A stretch of DNA of 64,000 nt from Epiperipatus broadwayi (lineage: Eukaryota > Onychophora > Udeonychophora > Euonychophora > Peripatidae). This document shows positions 34,311 to 48,550 of the stretch, in pieces. Where the stretch lies: assembly GCA_028023455.1 (NCBI GenBank), contig JAQFVV010012405.1:1387677-1451676 (forward strand). Reading direction: 5' to 3'. Made by a program: the position numbers and the translations under genes. Position 1 is the first letter of the stretch; each line of letters opens with the position of its first letter. Under the pieces are notes generated by a model. The model did not search any database, was not told the DNA's origin, and saw only the letters and a list, made by a program, of their open reading frames with translations.

Positions 34311-35144
34311 TACATGGATGATTTAATAGTATATGAATAGCATAGAACATTTTTCTGATTTTTGTGATCATTAATGAATCCTTACTAATATGTTTATATC
34401 ATTAATTTGTGCACATATTTAGTGATGGAGTTTAAGACGTAACAATAAGGGATTCTACAATGAACTTTGATTATTTGATAATGACATTAATAAGCAAGTT
34501 GTGATGGAATCATGGCTGTGATATTATATCTGAGTGTACTAAAATTATTCTACATAAATATATATATAGTTTTCTGCTTTTGTGCATATCAATGACTGTA
34601 AATTTTGTCTTCTACTAAATAAATACTATAATTTTACACAAATAACTCCTGTTTACATGTATGAATATTTATAAAAACATTCTTTTGTAATTACCATTGT
34701 AAAATACATATGTTTAAATAAAAAGTAGCTATATAATATATGTTTAGACAAATAGTCATTAAAACTTAAAAGAGATTCATAAACAAGTATAGTTAATCTA
34801 CTTTAACAAAGAGAGAAAGATCAATTGAAAGTTACAAAACAGAAAGGAATAAGGAAAGATAGGAGCCCGATTTTCAATGCCTGAAATTAAAGAATACAAT
34901 GTGATTGCATGAACATATAATCCATTATCACAGTTAATGAAAAGATATAACTACTGGTATGAAAGACGAACAATAACCAGGTCATATACTAATCTAAGTG
35001 ATTGAAAATAATAAAGCAAAAGAGAGAGAGATTGAAACAAAATATAATGATGATTAGCTTAGTTTTAAATGCTAGTAATAATTTATTAATTTAAATAATT
35101 GAATGTTTTTTTATTCAGTAGTTTAAATAAAAATTCCACAAAAT
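34311..35144. other. AT-rich DNA, no gene seen
   Basis: Nothing recognised. Confidence 0.5.
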
Positions 35145-35245
35145 TCAGGCATCAGAAAAGACAAAAGTGAGCTATGATCCAAGACCATTGAGTTCGAGGG
35201 TTGGCTATTCTACTATTGCTCTAAAACATGCAGAGTAGAAATAAG
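35145..35245 (-). mobile_element. SINE family A copy
   Basis: TATTCTACTATTGCTCTAAA and ACATGCAGAG match the antisense head of family A (TATTCTACCCACTGCACTAA, then TCATGTAGGG at 9591). Confidence 0.45.
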
Positions 35246-36756
35246 TATTGCGATAATTTACAAATGCCAAATTTCTTGCATCCATTCAGTTGACAATATC
35301 ATCTTAAGATAAATTTATTAATAATTATTACTAATTATTTATTAGGCTGGAGATTATTATTATATCAGATATCGTTATTGGTGAATAATTTTCAATCGTC
35401 TTATATTTTATCATATAGCTTTTATTAAGCCTATAATTTCAAAAAAATGATAATGGCAAGACTAAGCAGTCAACAGCATATAAAGAAAATAATTCAGTAA
35501 TTACAGTCATGTATAAAAATTTCATTATATATTTTTAAGTATATTAGTCTTTACAGAATATAACAAATTAATGATGATTAAGTAGTCACATGTAATATTC
35601 TTATATGCTTGTAGAAATTAGCCATTATATGTATAGGAAAATGGTACTTAAAAAAACAATATTGAATTTAATTGTGATATTCAGGCTGGATATTACAATA
35701 GTCAAATATACCTAAAACTCTATTAAATTGGTAATTCATTTCTGTCACTAGTATTCTACAAAAAATCCTATCACTGCCACCCCCCACCCCCCAAACCAAC
35801 AGTAACTAATTTGATGAGCATTATGCTGCAATTATATACAGTTCATATTACTTAAAGAATAAGATTTTCATTTGAACACTGAAAGCATTTGCACCCTTTT
35901 GTAAACATATCTATGAGCATAAATAAGAGACTTCACAATTGAAAATCTTTGTTAAAAATTCATCCTTTTCTCATACAGACATGAGAAATAGGTTTATAAT
36001 TAATAAACTTTCTTTTCTTCTTTTATTCAATTTTTATACACATTAACAACAAAAAAGTCCACAAATACATACCAATTATAAGTCAATCTAATATAAGTTT
36101 TATCATAAGTAAGAAAAATATCGGATCAAAATTTAAATCACTGAAAACTCCTCTTCCAATTTTTTCCCCCAATGCAATCCAGTTTTGTAAAATTCATAAT
36201 GTTTCTTAATCCATATTTTTCTTATCAAAATGTTTTTTTCCCTGTAATTATTACAAAAAAAAAATACATCAATTAACAATATTATGATAATTCTTAAATG
36301 GATCATTCTCAAAGTGTCTACAATATATAAAACACGATAACATTAAACCAACAAAAATTCTACTTTGTAGCCGTCTAAAAATTTAAAATCAATTATTTTT
36401 TTAATATAAATAATAGTGTACTTACTTTTATTTCTCCTATTCTTCCATTTTATATTTTTAAAATTAAAATGTCTACTTTTCAATTCCTATTTATGCCCTA
36501 ATTGCCAATCATTAAACCAATTAATCTTAATTGTAAAAGTAAACCCATTAAAACAAATCATTTCCTTTCATTTATTTGGTTTTTCATCTTCTATATATTA
36601 TACGATACCTTGACAACCCAGCATATAAAATGATGAAAGACTGGTAATTTATCAAATACTTTTTTATATTATATTCAGTAGAACAAAACAAACTTTGAAA
36701 AAAAAAAAAATAGATTGAAGTACTAGGAATATATCTAACCACTATGTTCAAATATT
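35246..36756. other. AT-rich non-coding DNA
   Basis: A C-rich run (CCACCCCCCACCCCCC) at about 35778. No gene recognised. Confidence 0.5.
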
Positions 36757-37045
36757 TAAGCTATTAAAACATGGATGGATGGTTGAAGAGTTGGAGTGTG
36801 GAGTAGATTGAAGCCTGTCCATTAAAGTATGAGGTTTGGATATTTTAATATATACCTGAGCCCTTGTAGCATATATGTGTACAGATGGTAATCTGAACCA
36901 ACTGGTAATTGCTGGTTTAGCATGAAATACGTACATTGCTGATTATTTATCTTTTCAGCATATATATATGTGTTCAAGTGTATCATTGTTATGAGATAGT
37001 GTGAGGAGTGGTGGTTCATGTGAAAGTCTGTGCTCATATACCCTA
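36757..37045 (+). mobile_element. SINE-like repeat family C (copy 2)
   Basis: Matches the complement of 6200-6480 and 49083-49245 over its whole length, including the hammerhead-like motif and the following tRNA-like region (TGAGATAGTGTGAGGAGTGG). Confidence 0.65.
36897..36940 (+). ncRNA. Hammerhead-like motif (family C, damaged core)
   Basis: CTGGTAA (36902-36908) replaces CUGATGA at two essential positions. The 4-bp hairpin TGCT...AGCA, GAAA (36924-36927), and TACGTACA are kept. ACCAA and TTGCT pair in three of five positions. Predicted inactive. Confidence 0.45.
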
Positions 37046-37282
37046 TATAATATTTAAGAAAGTAATTTAAATTTAAATAAATATAACCTCATTGTGCGTT
37101 TAGCATTCATAGCGGTATGACATCCTCCCTATCAGCAGCAAAGACTATATCACATTACAATTTATTTATTTTTATCTTTATGATCAATGATCAATCCAGA
37201 TTACCTTGGGTTTTCACTCTCTAGCGAGAAATTAGCTAAATGGACTAATAACCGATATGTACTTATATTCTGAAAAAAATTC

Positions 37283-37366
37283 CTAAATTTATTCAGCCTG
37301 AACTTAAATCCTAGATCACAGAAACAACCAGATGATATGCTAATCTTTTTGTCATAAGAGCCTTTT
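37283..37366 (-). mobile_element. SINE family G fragment
   Basis: TTATTCAGCCTGAACTTAAA and CAGATGATATGCTAATC match the antisense B-box region and downstream part of family G. Confidence 0.45.
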
Positions 37367-37380
37367 AACTTATAAAAAGC

Positions 37381-37466
37381 ATCATCATCATCATCATCAT
37401 CATCATCATAATAATAATAATAACAACAACAACAATAACAATAACAACAACAACAACAACAACAAC

Positions 37467-37519
<53 letters not shown>

Positions 37520-37533
37520 CAACAACAACAACA
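37381..37533. repeat. Trinucleotide microsatellite (ATC)n-(ATA)n-(ACA)n
   Basis: About 150 bases of pure trinucleotide repeats that change motif in blocks. The LINE sequence starts directly at its right end. Confidence 0.95.
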
Positions 37534-39929
<2,396 letters not shown>

Positions 39930-40027
39930 TAAGAATACCAAACTATCCATACAGTGCAAGCCATTGTAATCAATAGATGCAGGAAGATTTGTGCATAAAA
40001 TTCCTATCTAGTGCCTACTCATCCAAC

Positions 40028-40071
40028 ATTCCCGGACTAGTTTCTAACTTGTGGCTTTCATCAGTGAGAAG
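40028..40071 (-). ncRNA. Hammerhead-like motif (family E, core intact)
   Basis: Minus strand: TTCTCA, CTGATGA (40064-40058), extra A, AGC-CACAA-GTT hairpin (one wobble), A, GAAA (40044-40041), CTAG, TC with predicted cleavage after 40035, then CGGGAA. TTCTCA and CGGGAA pair in five of six positions. Stem I differs in sequence from the 52-kb copy, yet both are paired, which supports a selected structure. Confidence 0.6.
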
Positions 40072-40286
40072 CCTTGGATTTGAGAATACTGCACTTAGAC
40101 CTTAGGATCTAATGCAACCCTCCAGCAGCCACCTTTTATATATTTGGTTAATTATAAAGCTAGGAGCCCAATATCATAATGTTTCCAACCCAAGCTCATT
40201 TGCTTGTATGGTCATATAGATCTGAACTCAGTTCAACATCGATACATTTCGGTGTTTTTGGTTTTTCAAAAACCACAGTCACTATT

Positions 40287-40485
40287 ATCCTATGAGCAGG
40301 ATAGGTATAAAACCATCAAAATATCAAATGATTACCATTTCATATGCTTACATATGCTGTTAATAAGAGTACCAAACTCTCCATATAGTAGTGCGCTTGG
40401 TGGCACTGCTTACTGCATGGAGAGCACATGAAATGGTGATCATGTGATATTTTGATGGTTTTAATCCATCTTGAACATGAAGTAA
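40287..40485. repeat. Foldback structure in family E
   Basis: AAAACCATCAAAATATCA (40309) is complemented by TGATATTTTGATGGTTTT (ending at 40462), with inner CATTTCATATGCT and AGCACATGAAATG, then CTCCATATAGTAGTGC and GCACTGCTTACTGCATGGAG. The arms continue more weakly to the outside. The whole folds into one long imperfect hairpin. Confidence 0.7.
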
Positions 40486-40798
40486 ACAAACTATATCAAT
40501 TCTGCATAATGACAAGTATTTTGTTGCAATTTTTAAGCAGACATAAACAAGCTTTAGAATGACAAAAGGTTTTCATTGCAAATTATATTCAAATTCTCAA
40601 TTTCACACTAAAAAATTTGTTAAAAATTACTGATGTGAAAAGAAAAAGGGTTTGCAATAATAAACTACAATGATGAAATAAATAATTTCTAAAACTAAAC
40701 TTTGAAATTATATAAAAATTACTAGTTGTTAAAATATATTTAGACATCATCTCAAATAATAAAATATTTATAAAAAATTCTTGTTTGTATGTTGTTTT

Positions 40799-41015
40799 GA
40801 CAGAATAGCTTAGTTGGTTAGAGTATCATCTTAAATTTTGTATCCATGCTGGTACTATTATTGATCAGGGAGACACCTAAAGAAAGTAGACTACTACCAC
40901 TTGAAATGTTATAAATATATACAAACAGTTTAAATAAAGTTTGAAATTTTTCTAAAAACATTTAACAATAATAAAACTGTATGTTAGAAGTAGTCCAACA
41001 TATAATTATTAATTT
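40799..41015 (+). mobile_element. tRNA-derived SINE family B
   Basis: AATAGCTTAGTTGGTTAGAG (40803-40822) matches the A-box TRGYNNARNNGG exactly. A hammerhead-like motif follows at 40874-40914, then a body with TTTAAATAAAGTTTGAAATT and GAAGTAGTCCAACATATAAT shared with 26840-26965 and 14880-14939. A convincing B-box was not found. Confidence 0.65.
40874..40914 (+). ncRNA. Hammerhead-like motif (family B, G5 changed)
   Basis: CAC, CTAAAGA (40877-40883), a perfect 4-bp stem II AAGT...ACTT directly next to both boxes (no extra A needed), GAAA (40903-40906), TGTT, ATAAAT. Compared with GAGT...ACTC of the left 14-kb copy, the first base pair is changed on both sides. Stem I has decayed and G5 is A, so predicted inactive. 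Confidence 0.45.
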
Positions 41016-41019
41016 ATTT

Positions 41020-41095
41020 TTTTTTGTTTCAGCTGGAAGTCAATCCCAAAACTTTAAGTTTATGAGTTGTATTAATTTATACTTGGCACTATTTA
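41020..41095 (-). mobile_element. tRNA-like SINE fragment
   Basis: CAGCTGGAAGTCAATCCC and AAAACTTTAAGTTTATGAG match 26640-26735. It overlaps the end of the family B copy. Confidence 0.35.
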
Positions 41096-41414
41096 TAGTC
41101 ATTCAAAATATCAATTTGTTTGCCATCTATGTTACAAAGAATCAATCAATTTATGTATGCTCACTTAGTTATTGTATCTAAATTAAATTTAAAAAATACT
41201 GAAATTAGTTTATGTAAAAGTAAAACTTTCCCATGCTAAAAGTGACTCAAAACACTCATATGAAGTGTTGTGTTTTTTAAAGCTCAACTAACTTGCAGAA
41301 TTATTTAAAACACAGTGAGATTTGCTACAATTAATGCTTTTACAGTAAACAAATTATACCACAAATGTGAATATTACAAAAAAAAGCCTAGAGCAGATGT
41401 GTATATTTAAATAT

Positions 41415-41970
41415 ATCATCATCATCATTGTCAACAATTATCAATCCACTGTAGAATGATGGTCTTTCCAAGTACAATTCAACTTCTTCAATCTCTAGCT
41501 TTTCTTCTCCACATGACCCCTACACACATTCTTATTTCATCCAATCATCTCACATATGGTCGTTTTCTAGATATTTTACAATCTCTTGGAATTCAGTTTA
41601 TGATTTCAATTGTCCATCTATTATCATCTCTTCTAGCAATATGTCCAGTCCAACTCCAGTATTTTAATTCTTTCAACTATATCAGTAACACCTGTTTGTT
41701 CTCTTACCCATATATTGCATTTTCAATCTCTTCTTCTTACTCCTAACATGCATCTCTCCATACTTCTTTGAGTGGTCTGAAGTCTCTGTATTGCTCTTCT
41801 ATTAAGTGTCCAAGTCTCAGATCCATAAGTAAGTACTGGTAAAACACATTTATTAAAAACCTGCCTTTTCAAACACATAGGCATATTTCTATCAAAAGCA
41901 CTCCAACCATGCTTAATTCTATGATTAATTTCAATCATGATCTTTTCATCTGTAATAATAATCTGACCAA
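41415..41970 (-). mobile_element. RTE-like LINE 3' fragment with (CAT)n end
   Basis: Reverse-strand RTE: starts with CATCATCATCATT (the complemented tail), then the antisense end of the frame. On the minus strand a 71-codon frame (41938 down to 41723) reads IEINHRIKHGWSAFDRN, then LPVLTYGSETWTLNRRAIQR and SMERCMLGVRRRD, continuous over the post-palm region. 5'-truncated at the KYLGQI region. Confidence 0.88.
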
Positions 41971-42261
41971 CAGTGAAAACACACTTTTTTTTTAGTTATT
42001 GACCCGAAAATGTACAATAATTTTATATCATGAATTAAAAAAATAGATGTAGAAAGCTGATTTTGTTGTCCAAAAAAAACAAGTCTTTCCAAATGAAATA
42101 GTAATAAAACTGTCAACAAATATAAATGCTACAACAAACTCTATTGGCCAACATAATAAATGCCTGCAGAAATTATTCAAAACTTTCCTTTTAATTGAGC
42201 TTCAGACATTTTTGTCACACTTTATATATAAAGTATACTTTCTTACTTACAAGTAACAATT

Positions 42262-42372
42262 GAATGGTTTACTGCTCAAGGATTTGTAAAAAGTTTGAGG
42301 ATTGGAAATGATAGTAAAAGCTGCGATCCTCTGACCGTGAGCTCCAGAATATCATGCTAGCTACTGTATGAA
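42262..42372 (-). mobile_element. SINE family A copy
   Basis: GGTTTACTGCTCAAGGATT, GCGATCCTCTGACC and CATGCTAGCTACTGTATGA parallel the 42445-42572 copy. It lies about 70 bases from that copy in the same orientation. Confidence 0.5.
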
Positions 42373-42444
42373 ATCACAAAAAGCATTTACTTAATTTAGT
42401 TTGCGTAACTGTCTATTTCTATCTTTAGTGATAAAAATTAAATA

Positions 42445-42572
42445 ATCAATAGTTTTATTGCTCAAAAGTTTGTAAAAAGTTCAAATGCTGGAAGTGCTGG
42501 AATAGGAATCAATCTGAGAACCTTCAGCTCTCAAACTTATGCTCTGCTACTGCCCTTAAACATGCAGGGCAT
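42445..42572 (-). mobile_element. SINE family A copy
   Basis: GGAATCAATCTGAGAACC is the antisense B-box side and GCTCTGCTACTGCCCTTAAA the antisense A-box side, closing with CATGCAGGGC, as at 9505-9625. Confidence 0.6.
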
Positions 42573-42998
42573 TTGGCAGCAAAAACACTGTAATTTATTT
42601 TTACTTACCCCTGCTATATATACATAACAAGTTTGACCATTAGTCTGAAAAACGGAGTTAGAATGCTAATCAAAACAAAAATATTTTTTAAGTAAGAACA
42701 TTCTGAATATAGAATGGCTAAATCAACAGTGCACAATTTTTTATGATTTTTACTAAAATATATCTGTTTGCACTTTTTACTTATTGCTTCTTTAATTTTT
42801 ACTAAAATCAAATTTCTAAATGTACAGTATAGTGTGTAAAATGTAATATGTATAGCAATTAATTTATGTTTTTGGTGTTGCATTCTTCCTGCATAACTGA
42901 TTGTATTGGATTACATTGCTCTAGGCAGAGGACCTGGGAAGGATTATCATTAAATACATGCATTTCAATGTTTTGTAAAATGTAATAGATTATATAAT
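42573..42998. other. AT-rich DNA, no gene seen
   Basis: Nothing recognised. Confidence 0.5.
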
Positions 42999-43000
42999 GA

Positions 43001-43210
43001 AATGAGAGAGGACATAGATTTGTGGAGTTTGCAGAAAAAGAAAAACTTTATATTATGAATTCTTTTTTTGAGAAAAATGTTAAAAGGAAATGGACATGGA
43101 AGCATCCAAATGAAGGTACAGCTGAATTGGATTATATTTTGACTAACAGAAAATACATATTTCAAGATTGTAATGTTCTTAATACATTTAACACAGGAAG
43201 TGATCATTGA
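43001..43210 (+). pseudogene. RTE APE-type endonuclease, C-terminal end
   Basis: The frame reads RGHRFVEFAEKEKLYIMNSF, then WTWKHPNEGTAELDYIL and ends FNTGSDH followed by TGA. The W-x-H-P, D-Y-I and S-D-H motifs are those of the last part of the APE endonuclease of RTE/LINE ORF2, which nicks target DNA for target-primed reverse transcription. The stop sits where relatives commonly have Arg, as expected from a CGA to TGA change. The N-terminal active-site residues are missing. Confidence 0.8.
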
Positions 43211-43748
43211 TTAGTAAAATGTAAGATACATGTTAATGTAAAACTAGAGAGACAAAAATTATTAAGAAAAACAATATTTACAGTTGATATTCCTAATCTT
43301 CAGAAACATTCTAATGAATTTAAATTAGAACTTACAAATCGGTTTCAAGTATTAGTAGATTTTGAACAAGATTCAGATTTGGATGAAATTAATATGAAAA
43401 TAAAAAATACACTTTTAAAAACTGCAACAAAGATAACTGGTAGAAAAAAGCAGCAATTGACCAATAAAATTTCTACTGAGACTAGAGAATTTATGAAGAA
43501 AAGAAGAAATATGAAGATATACAAAAATGATGCATTAAAAGAATTGAATATCTTGAATTTTGTAAAATGGTGCGGAAAAGAGTTGAAAATGATATAAGAA
43601 AGTATAACTGTGAACTAGCAAGGAAAGTTGTAGAAGAAAATAAAAGTCTTAAGAATGTAAAACAAATTTTGGTATTGGTAGGAAATTTATATCTGCAATA
43701 AGAAAAAAAGATGTAATTATTACTAAAAAGAGAGATGACATCATAAAA

Positions 43749-44033
43749 TTGGTAGAAGATTTTTATCAAGAATTATATAGTAATAAAGAACAAGTACCTC
43801 CTATATCTATTACATCTTCCGAATTGCCCAGAATTTTAAATGAAGAAGTGAGACATGCAATTAAATGTATGAAGAAAGGAAAGGCTCCAGGTAATGATGG
43901 AATTATAATTGATATATTAAAAGAAGCAGGTGAAAAAATAGAAATTTTTTTAGCAAAGTTATATACCAAATGTCTAAATGATAAAGATGTACGAGATGAT
44001 TGGAAGAATGCAGTAATAATATTAATATTTTAA
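43749..44033 (+). pseudogene. RTE reverse transcriptase, N-terminal fingers
   Basis: VEDFYQELYSNKEQVPP, then EEVRHAIKCMKKGKAPGNDG and DWKNAVIILIF are the classical start of a LINE reverse transcriptase (KAPGxDG). It ends at a TAA replacing a Lys codon present at 24 kb. Confidence 0.82.
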
Positions 44034-44134
44034 AAAGGTAATAAAGAAGATATTAGAAATTACAGACGTATCAGCCTTTTATCAGTTTTATATAAACTTT
44101 TACCAAGATAATTACAATTCGTCTACAGAGAACA

Positions 44135-44851
44135 TTGGATTTCCACCAACCAAGAGAACAAGCTGGATTTAAAAGTGGTTTTAGTACAGTAGATCATATC
44201 CAGGTATTGAGAGAAGTTATAGAAATGACAAATGAATATGAGTTGTCATTATGTTTTGGATTTGTAGATTATGAAAAGGCATTTGATTCTATAAACATTT
44301 CTTCAGTGATTAAAGCATTGGATCATCAAGGTATAGATCCAGGATATTGTCATATTTTAAAGAATATTTATAAAAATGCAACAGCAACAATTAGATTATA
44401 TAATAATACTGGGAAAGTCAACATTGAGAAAGGTGTAAGACAAGGTGACTCCATATCTCCAAAACTTTTTACTATAGTGCTGCAAAAAGTATTTTGTGGA
44501 TTAAAATGGGAAACTAAAGGAATGAAAGTAAATGGAGATTATTTAAGTCATTTAGATTTCGCAGATGATGTAGTTGTTTTTTCAAATAATGCTTCAGAGC
44601 TGCAGGAAATGTTGCAGGAGTTATCAGATGAAAGTAGGAAAGTAGAACTAAAGATAAATGTTAAAAAGACTAAAGTAATGTTTAATCGATTTGCTCAAAA
44701 TATGAAAATAAAGATTGATTATGATGAATTAGAAGAAGTTAACAGTTACAAATACCTTGGTCAGATTATTAATACAGATGGAAACATAATCGAGGAAATT
44801 AATCATAGAATTAAACTTGGAGTGCTTTTGGTAGAAATAACTTCATACTAA
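44135..44851 (+). pseudogene. RTE reverse transcriptase, palm with FADD
   Basis: An open frame of 238 codons: FHQPREQAGFKSGFSTVDHI, FGFVDYEKAFDSI (first catalytic Asp), VRQGDSISPKLF, HLDFADDVVVF (second and third Asp; FADD codons 44558-44569), LKINVKKTKVMF and YKYLGQIIN. All catalytic motifs of a LINE reverse transcriptase are in place, the best preserved piece in the window. The frame is lost at the 4-base deletion just before the C-terminal region, which continues at 44897 in another frame. Confidence 0.88.
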
Positions 44852-44896
44852 AAGGAAATATGCCTATGTGTTTAAAAAGGAAGGTTTTTAACAAAT

Positions 44897-45205
44897 GTGT
44901 TTTACCAGTTCTTACTTATGGATCTGAGACTTAATAGAAGAGCAATACAGAGACTTCAAACCACTCAAAGAAGTATGGAGAGATATATGTTGGGAATAAC
45001 AAGAAGAGATCGAAAACTCAATGTATGGGTAAGAGAACAAACAGGTGTTACTGACTTCATTGAAAAAAATAAAAGATTGAAGTGGAGTTGGGCTGGACAT
45101 ATTGCTAGAAGAGATGATAATAGATGGACAATTGAAATTTTAAACTGGATTCCAAGAGATTGTAGAAGACCCAGAAAGAGACCACATGTGAGATGGATGA
45201 AATAA
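44897..45205 (+). pseudogene. RTE ORF2 C-terminal region
   Basis: RRAIQRLQTTQRSMERYMLG, then GVTDFIEKNKRLKWSWAGHI and RWTIEILNWIPRDCRRPRKR are the conserved post-thumb region of RTE ORF2. TWTL, normally before RRAIQ, is lost through an 8-base deletion. Confidence 0.8.
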
Positions 45206-45305
45206 GAAAGTGTGCAGGGGTGATGTCGAGAAAAGAAGCTAAAGATCGGAGAAGATGGATTAAACTTGGGGAGACCTTCATCCTGCAGTGGATTGATAAT
45301 GGATA

Positions 45306-46924
45306 ATAAAAAAGTTTAGAAATCAAATGCATTCATTGTAAAAAAAAAAAAAAAAATCCCAGTGCCAACAAAAACTGAATGTGCCTATGGGCTCAGATCT
45401 GATAGATGTTTGACATTTCCCTCACTAGACTGTGGAGATCTCACTTTCTGCAGTTATTGCAGCAAAATGTTATCTGACAAATTCAGATTAATTCCAAGGG
45501 GCCTTTAATCATCTAACAATAAAATCTAAGCTTGTTTTATGCCCTGAAACAATTTCAAACTCCACCCAGTCAGATATATTTTTATGAATATTTAGATAGT
45601 GTGTATATATTTAATGATTATGATAAACTTATCTAAAAGATGGCCTTTTCATACCCATTACCTGCTTTCTTCGTTCCTGAAATCTGCGTCATAAAAATAT
45701 ACATTATGTATTCAGTAATTCTCAAAAGTTTAATATCACTTTTCTTGTACTTGTAATGTATAAATAAACGTTTTGAATGCTTAAACATTTGTTTATACAT
45801 TATGTATGCAGATAAATCATTTTTCAAACTGTTATCAACATCTATCAATTTTGAAATCATAATTCTGATATACTTTTTTTTCCTCATGAAAAGTTTTTTT
45901 TTTTAAATTGCAAATTATATTTTTATTATTTTAACAAAAAATAACAATCACGCCATCCCCACCCCACCCCCTTTTTTTAAGGCTTATAATTCAAATAACT
46001 GTGGTGGGTTTTTTTTTTTAATTTTTCCCCCTGTAATTATTAACATCTTTAAACAATTATTTTGCTACTCTTTCTCATTTTACCATTTGTTCTTCAAAAA
46101 GACTTTTTATTTATGCAAATAAGCTTTGACTTTTAAAATCTTTCCAGATCGATTCAAGCTTAAATTTTGAAAAATAAAATCTCTTTTTTTTTTCTATATA
46201 AAATTAAAATTTTTTATGATAAATTAATGATTAGATAAGATTTTTTTAGTTTTAAAAAAATAATTTTATCTGATCACTATTTTTAATATTGTGATTAATT
46301 ATAATTTTTAACAATGACATTAAAATTACATATATTGTATATATGCACACACATTTTGCAAATAAGACAGGAAATAATTTGAATTATATTACATGAGTTG
46401 TATTTAAAGATAATAGTTGTTATACCTTATATGTGCAATATTGTATTTTAGTGAATAATCATTAAATTGTTTTTATATACATTTTTATTAATTCCATTTT
46501 TTTTAATGTATCAATTGTTTAGTCTTGTCAGCCTCTTAAAAAGCAATGGAAAACTTTTTTGTATTATCTTTCAGCTTCTACTAAATCCGAGCAATTTTAT
46601 TTTCACAATATGATTATACCTAATCTAATTGTGTAAAATAAGCTAGTAAACAAAATTATAATTACCATTAGTGGCAAAGCATAAAGAAAAGCAACAACAA
46701 AAGTGTAATAATTCATAAACGTAATTTGAGAGACACTTTTTAAAATTTCTATTTTGGGGATTCCAATTCTATTCCATGTTCCAATTTGAATCTCATCAGT
46801 ATTCTATGGAATCAATAAATCTGCATTTTGTCATTTTATCATGTTTATATATTTTGATTATTTCTTATATAATATAAATGAAACTTCTTGAAACATATTC
46901 AAAAAGTGATTGACAAAAATAATT
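45306..46924. other. AT-rich non-coding DNA
   Basis: A stretch at 45360-45580 is less AT-rich but unrecognised. C/T-rich runs near 45955. No gene seen. Confidence 0.5.
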
Positions 46925-47045
46925 CATTTATTGATTAGGAGATTATAAGATCTTCAGGCTCTGGAAGTGACAGCCAAGTAATGATTCTTGGACTTTTACT
47001 TATCGAGCCTACAACTCTATCACACACTAAGCTACACAGAGGAAT
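46925..47045 (-). mobile_element. SINE family A-like fragment
   Basis: GGCTCTGGAAGTGACAGCC, ACAACTCTATCACACACTAA and GCTACACAGAGG resemble the antisense tRNA-like half of family A. Diverged; lies directly before an old RTE copy. Confidence 0.4.
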
Positions 47046-47055
47046 TTCAATTAAT

Positions 47056-47535
47056 AATAAATTAGAAGTTATTAATTATAAATATCTTTGCAAATTATTG
47101 ATATAGATAAAAATGTAATGGATTAAATCAATCATAAAATATGTTTTATCAGGTCTTACATATAGATTTCAGTCCTGGTGTTAAATAAAAGAACAGCATA
47201 AAAACTTTTCACAATGCCTATGATGAGAGTAAGAAGGAGATATCAAAAACAAAGTGCCTAGGTGAAAAAACAAACGGGAAACATTGTCATCACTGAATAT
47301 AATTATGAAGTTAAAATGGAGTAGTAGTAGATATGTTACTGAAAAAGATATCAATAGATATCAAAGTTTTAAACAGGACATCAAGAAACTGTGAAAGACC
47401 CAGAAAATGATCATGTGTAAAATGAATGGATGAGAAAATTTTCTGGAGCTAAAAAAAAGAAGATATAAATCAGAGAAAGTGGAATAAATTTGGGGAGGTC
47501 TTCATTCTGTTAATGATGACAAAAAAATTTCAAAA
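47056..47535 (+). mobile_element. Ancient RTE-like LINE 3' fragment
   Basis: GAAGTTATTAATTATAAATA (47071) corresponds to the E-V-N-S-Y-K-Y region of the 44-kb copy. Homology continues through AGACCCAGAAAATGATCATG to the terminal GGGGAGGTCTTCATTCTG. Heavily diverged. Confidence 0.72.
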
Positions 47536-48339
47536 TATATATATTACAAATAGTCTATCTTTATAGCTCAGACAAATTACCGACTTAATTTTACATTTGT
47601 GACTAACATGTAGAAAAATTTAACATTCCTTATTCAAATCTGATATTTAAAAAAATAAAATGTGTTTTAGGAGCCAGACATATTTCTATTACATTATTTC
47701 TCAAGATAACATTACTAATTCTTTTCAAAATCTCATTAAATATAAATGCTTAAAATATTAACATTAAGTATAGCTTATAACTTAATTTATTATTGTTGAC
47801 CAATTTGACCTTCAATATATCACAGTCACCCATTCTCTCTACGGCTGATAGCTTTTCCACAGAATCCACCATAACTTACTTTCCCGATCAGAGAAAGAAA
47901 AAATATATTGTATATACATAAAAAGATAGTTAAATCAGCGCATACATTCTTTGCAGCAATAAACCTTTTTCTTTTTTTTTTTTTTAATTTAACAGCATTC
48001 ATTAGACACAAAGGAATGTTAGCTCTATCATCTAGTGACATGCAGATGTTTCAAACAACAATGCGGTCTAACTTTTAACGGGATATACTTTTAAGCTGAG
48101 CAAAAGATAAAGAACATATTTATGACTTGATTTTATTTTTTTTTAATCTAAAAACTAAATTATATTAAACAAATAAAGTTTACAGAAAAAGGATCACTTT
48201 ATAATATATATTTTAAAATCCAATGTGATATATATAAATATTGTGTGTGCCTATATATTTAAAAATATATGATAATAATAGACAAAACTGTTTTTAAATA
48301 GACTACTACAGAATAAAAGCTTTGGCAACAGCCCCCTCG
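47536..48339. other. AT-rich non-coding DNA
   Basis: No gene seen. A T-run at about 47970. Confidence 0.5.
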
Positions 48340-48550
48340 TAAAAGAACAGTGAAGATGGCTGTAACACCAGGCTGCCCAACTATCGAGATGTGATGATTT
48401 GGGCTAGATTACCTATTTACTAATATTGGCTATGGGTCAACCACTTAAAAAAAAATTTCTAAACTTATTTTAAAATGTTTAAAATTTATTTAGCCTGAAT
48501 TCGAACCCAGATCATAGGATTCACTTAACCGTTCAACAAAATACATTTAA
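48340..48550 (-). mobile_element. tRNA-derived SINE family G
   Basis: TTATTTAGCCTGAATTCGAA followed by CCCAGATCATAGG is an excellent antisense B-box (GGGTTCGAATTC). Its 3' side extends leftward with less AT-rich sequence at 48340-48430. Related to 16501-16580. Confidence 0.55.

Larger units (their letters stand above)
39930..40485. mobile_element. Repeat family E, longest copy
   Basis: The left part 39957-40138 matches, inverted, 51965-52150 and each arm of 1431-1683. The right part contains AAGCTCATTTGCTTG (also at 32200) and ends in a separate foldback structure (40287-40485). TAAGAATACCAAACTATCCA at 39939 recurs as TAAGAGTACCAAACTCTCCA at 40375, so the element also has internal similarity. 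Confidence 0.6.
42999..45305 (+). mobile_element. RTE-like LINE, longest copy: endonuclease end to 3' end
   Basis: 5'-truncated inside the APE-type endonuclease, it continues through linker, reverse transcriptase and C-terminal region. Lesions: TGA at 43208 just after the endonuclease SDH motif; a one-base shift at about 43540; TAA at about 44031; a one-base loss near 44100; a 4-base loss near 44820; and an 8-base loss near 44931 between two ACTT repeats. The typical (ATG)n tail is missing. It is close in sequence to 23895-25663. Both would be dead. Confidence 0.92.
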
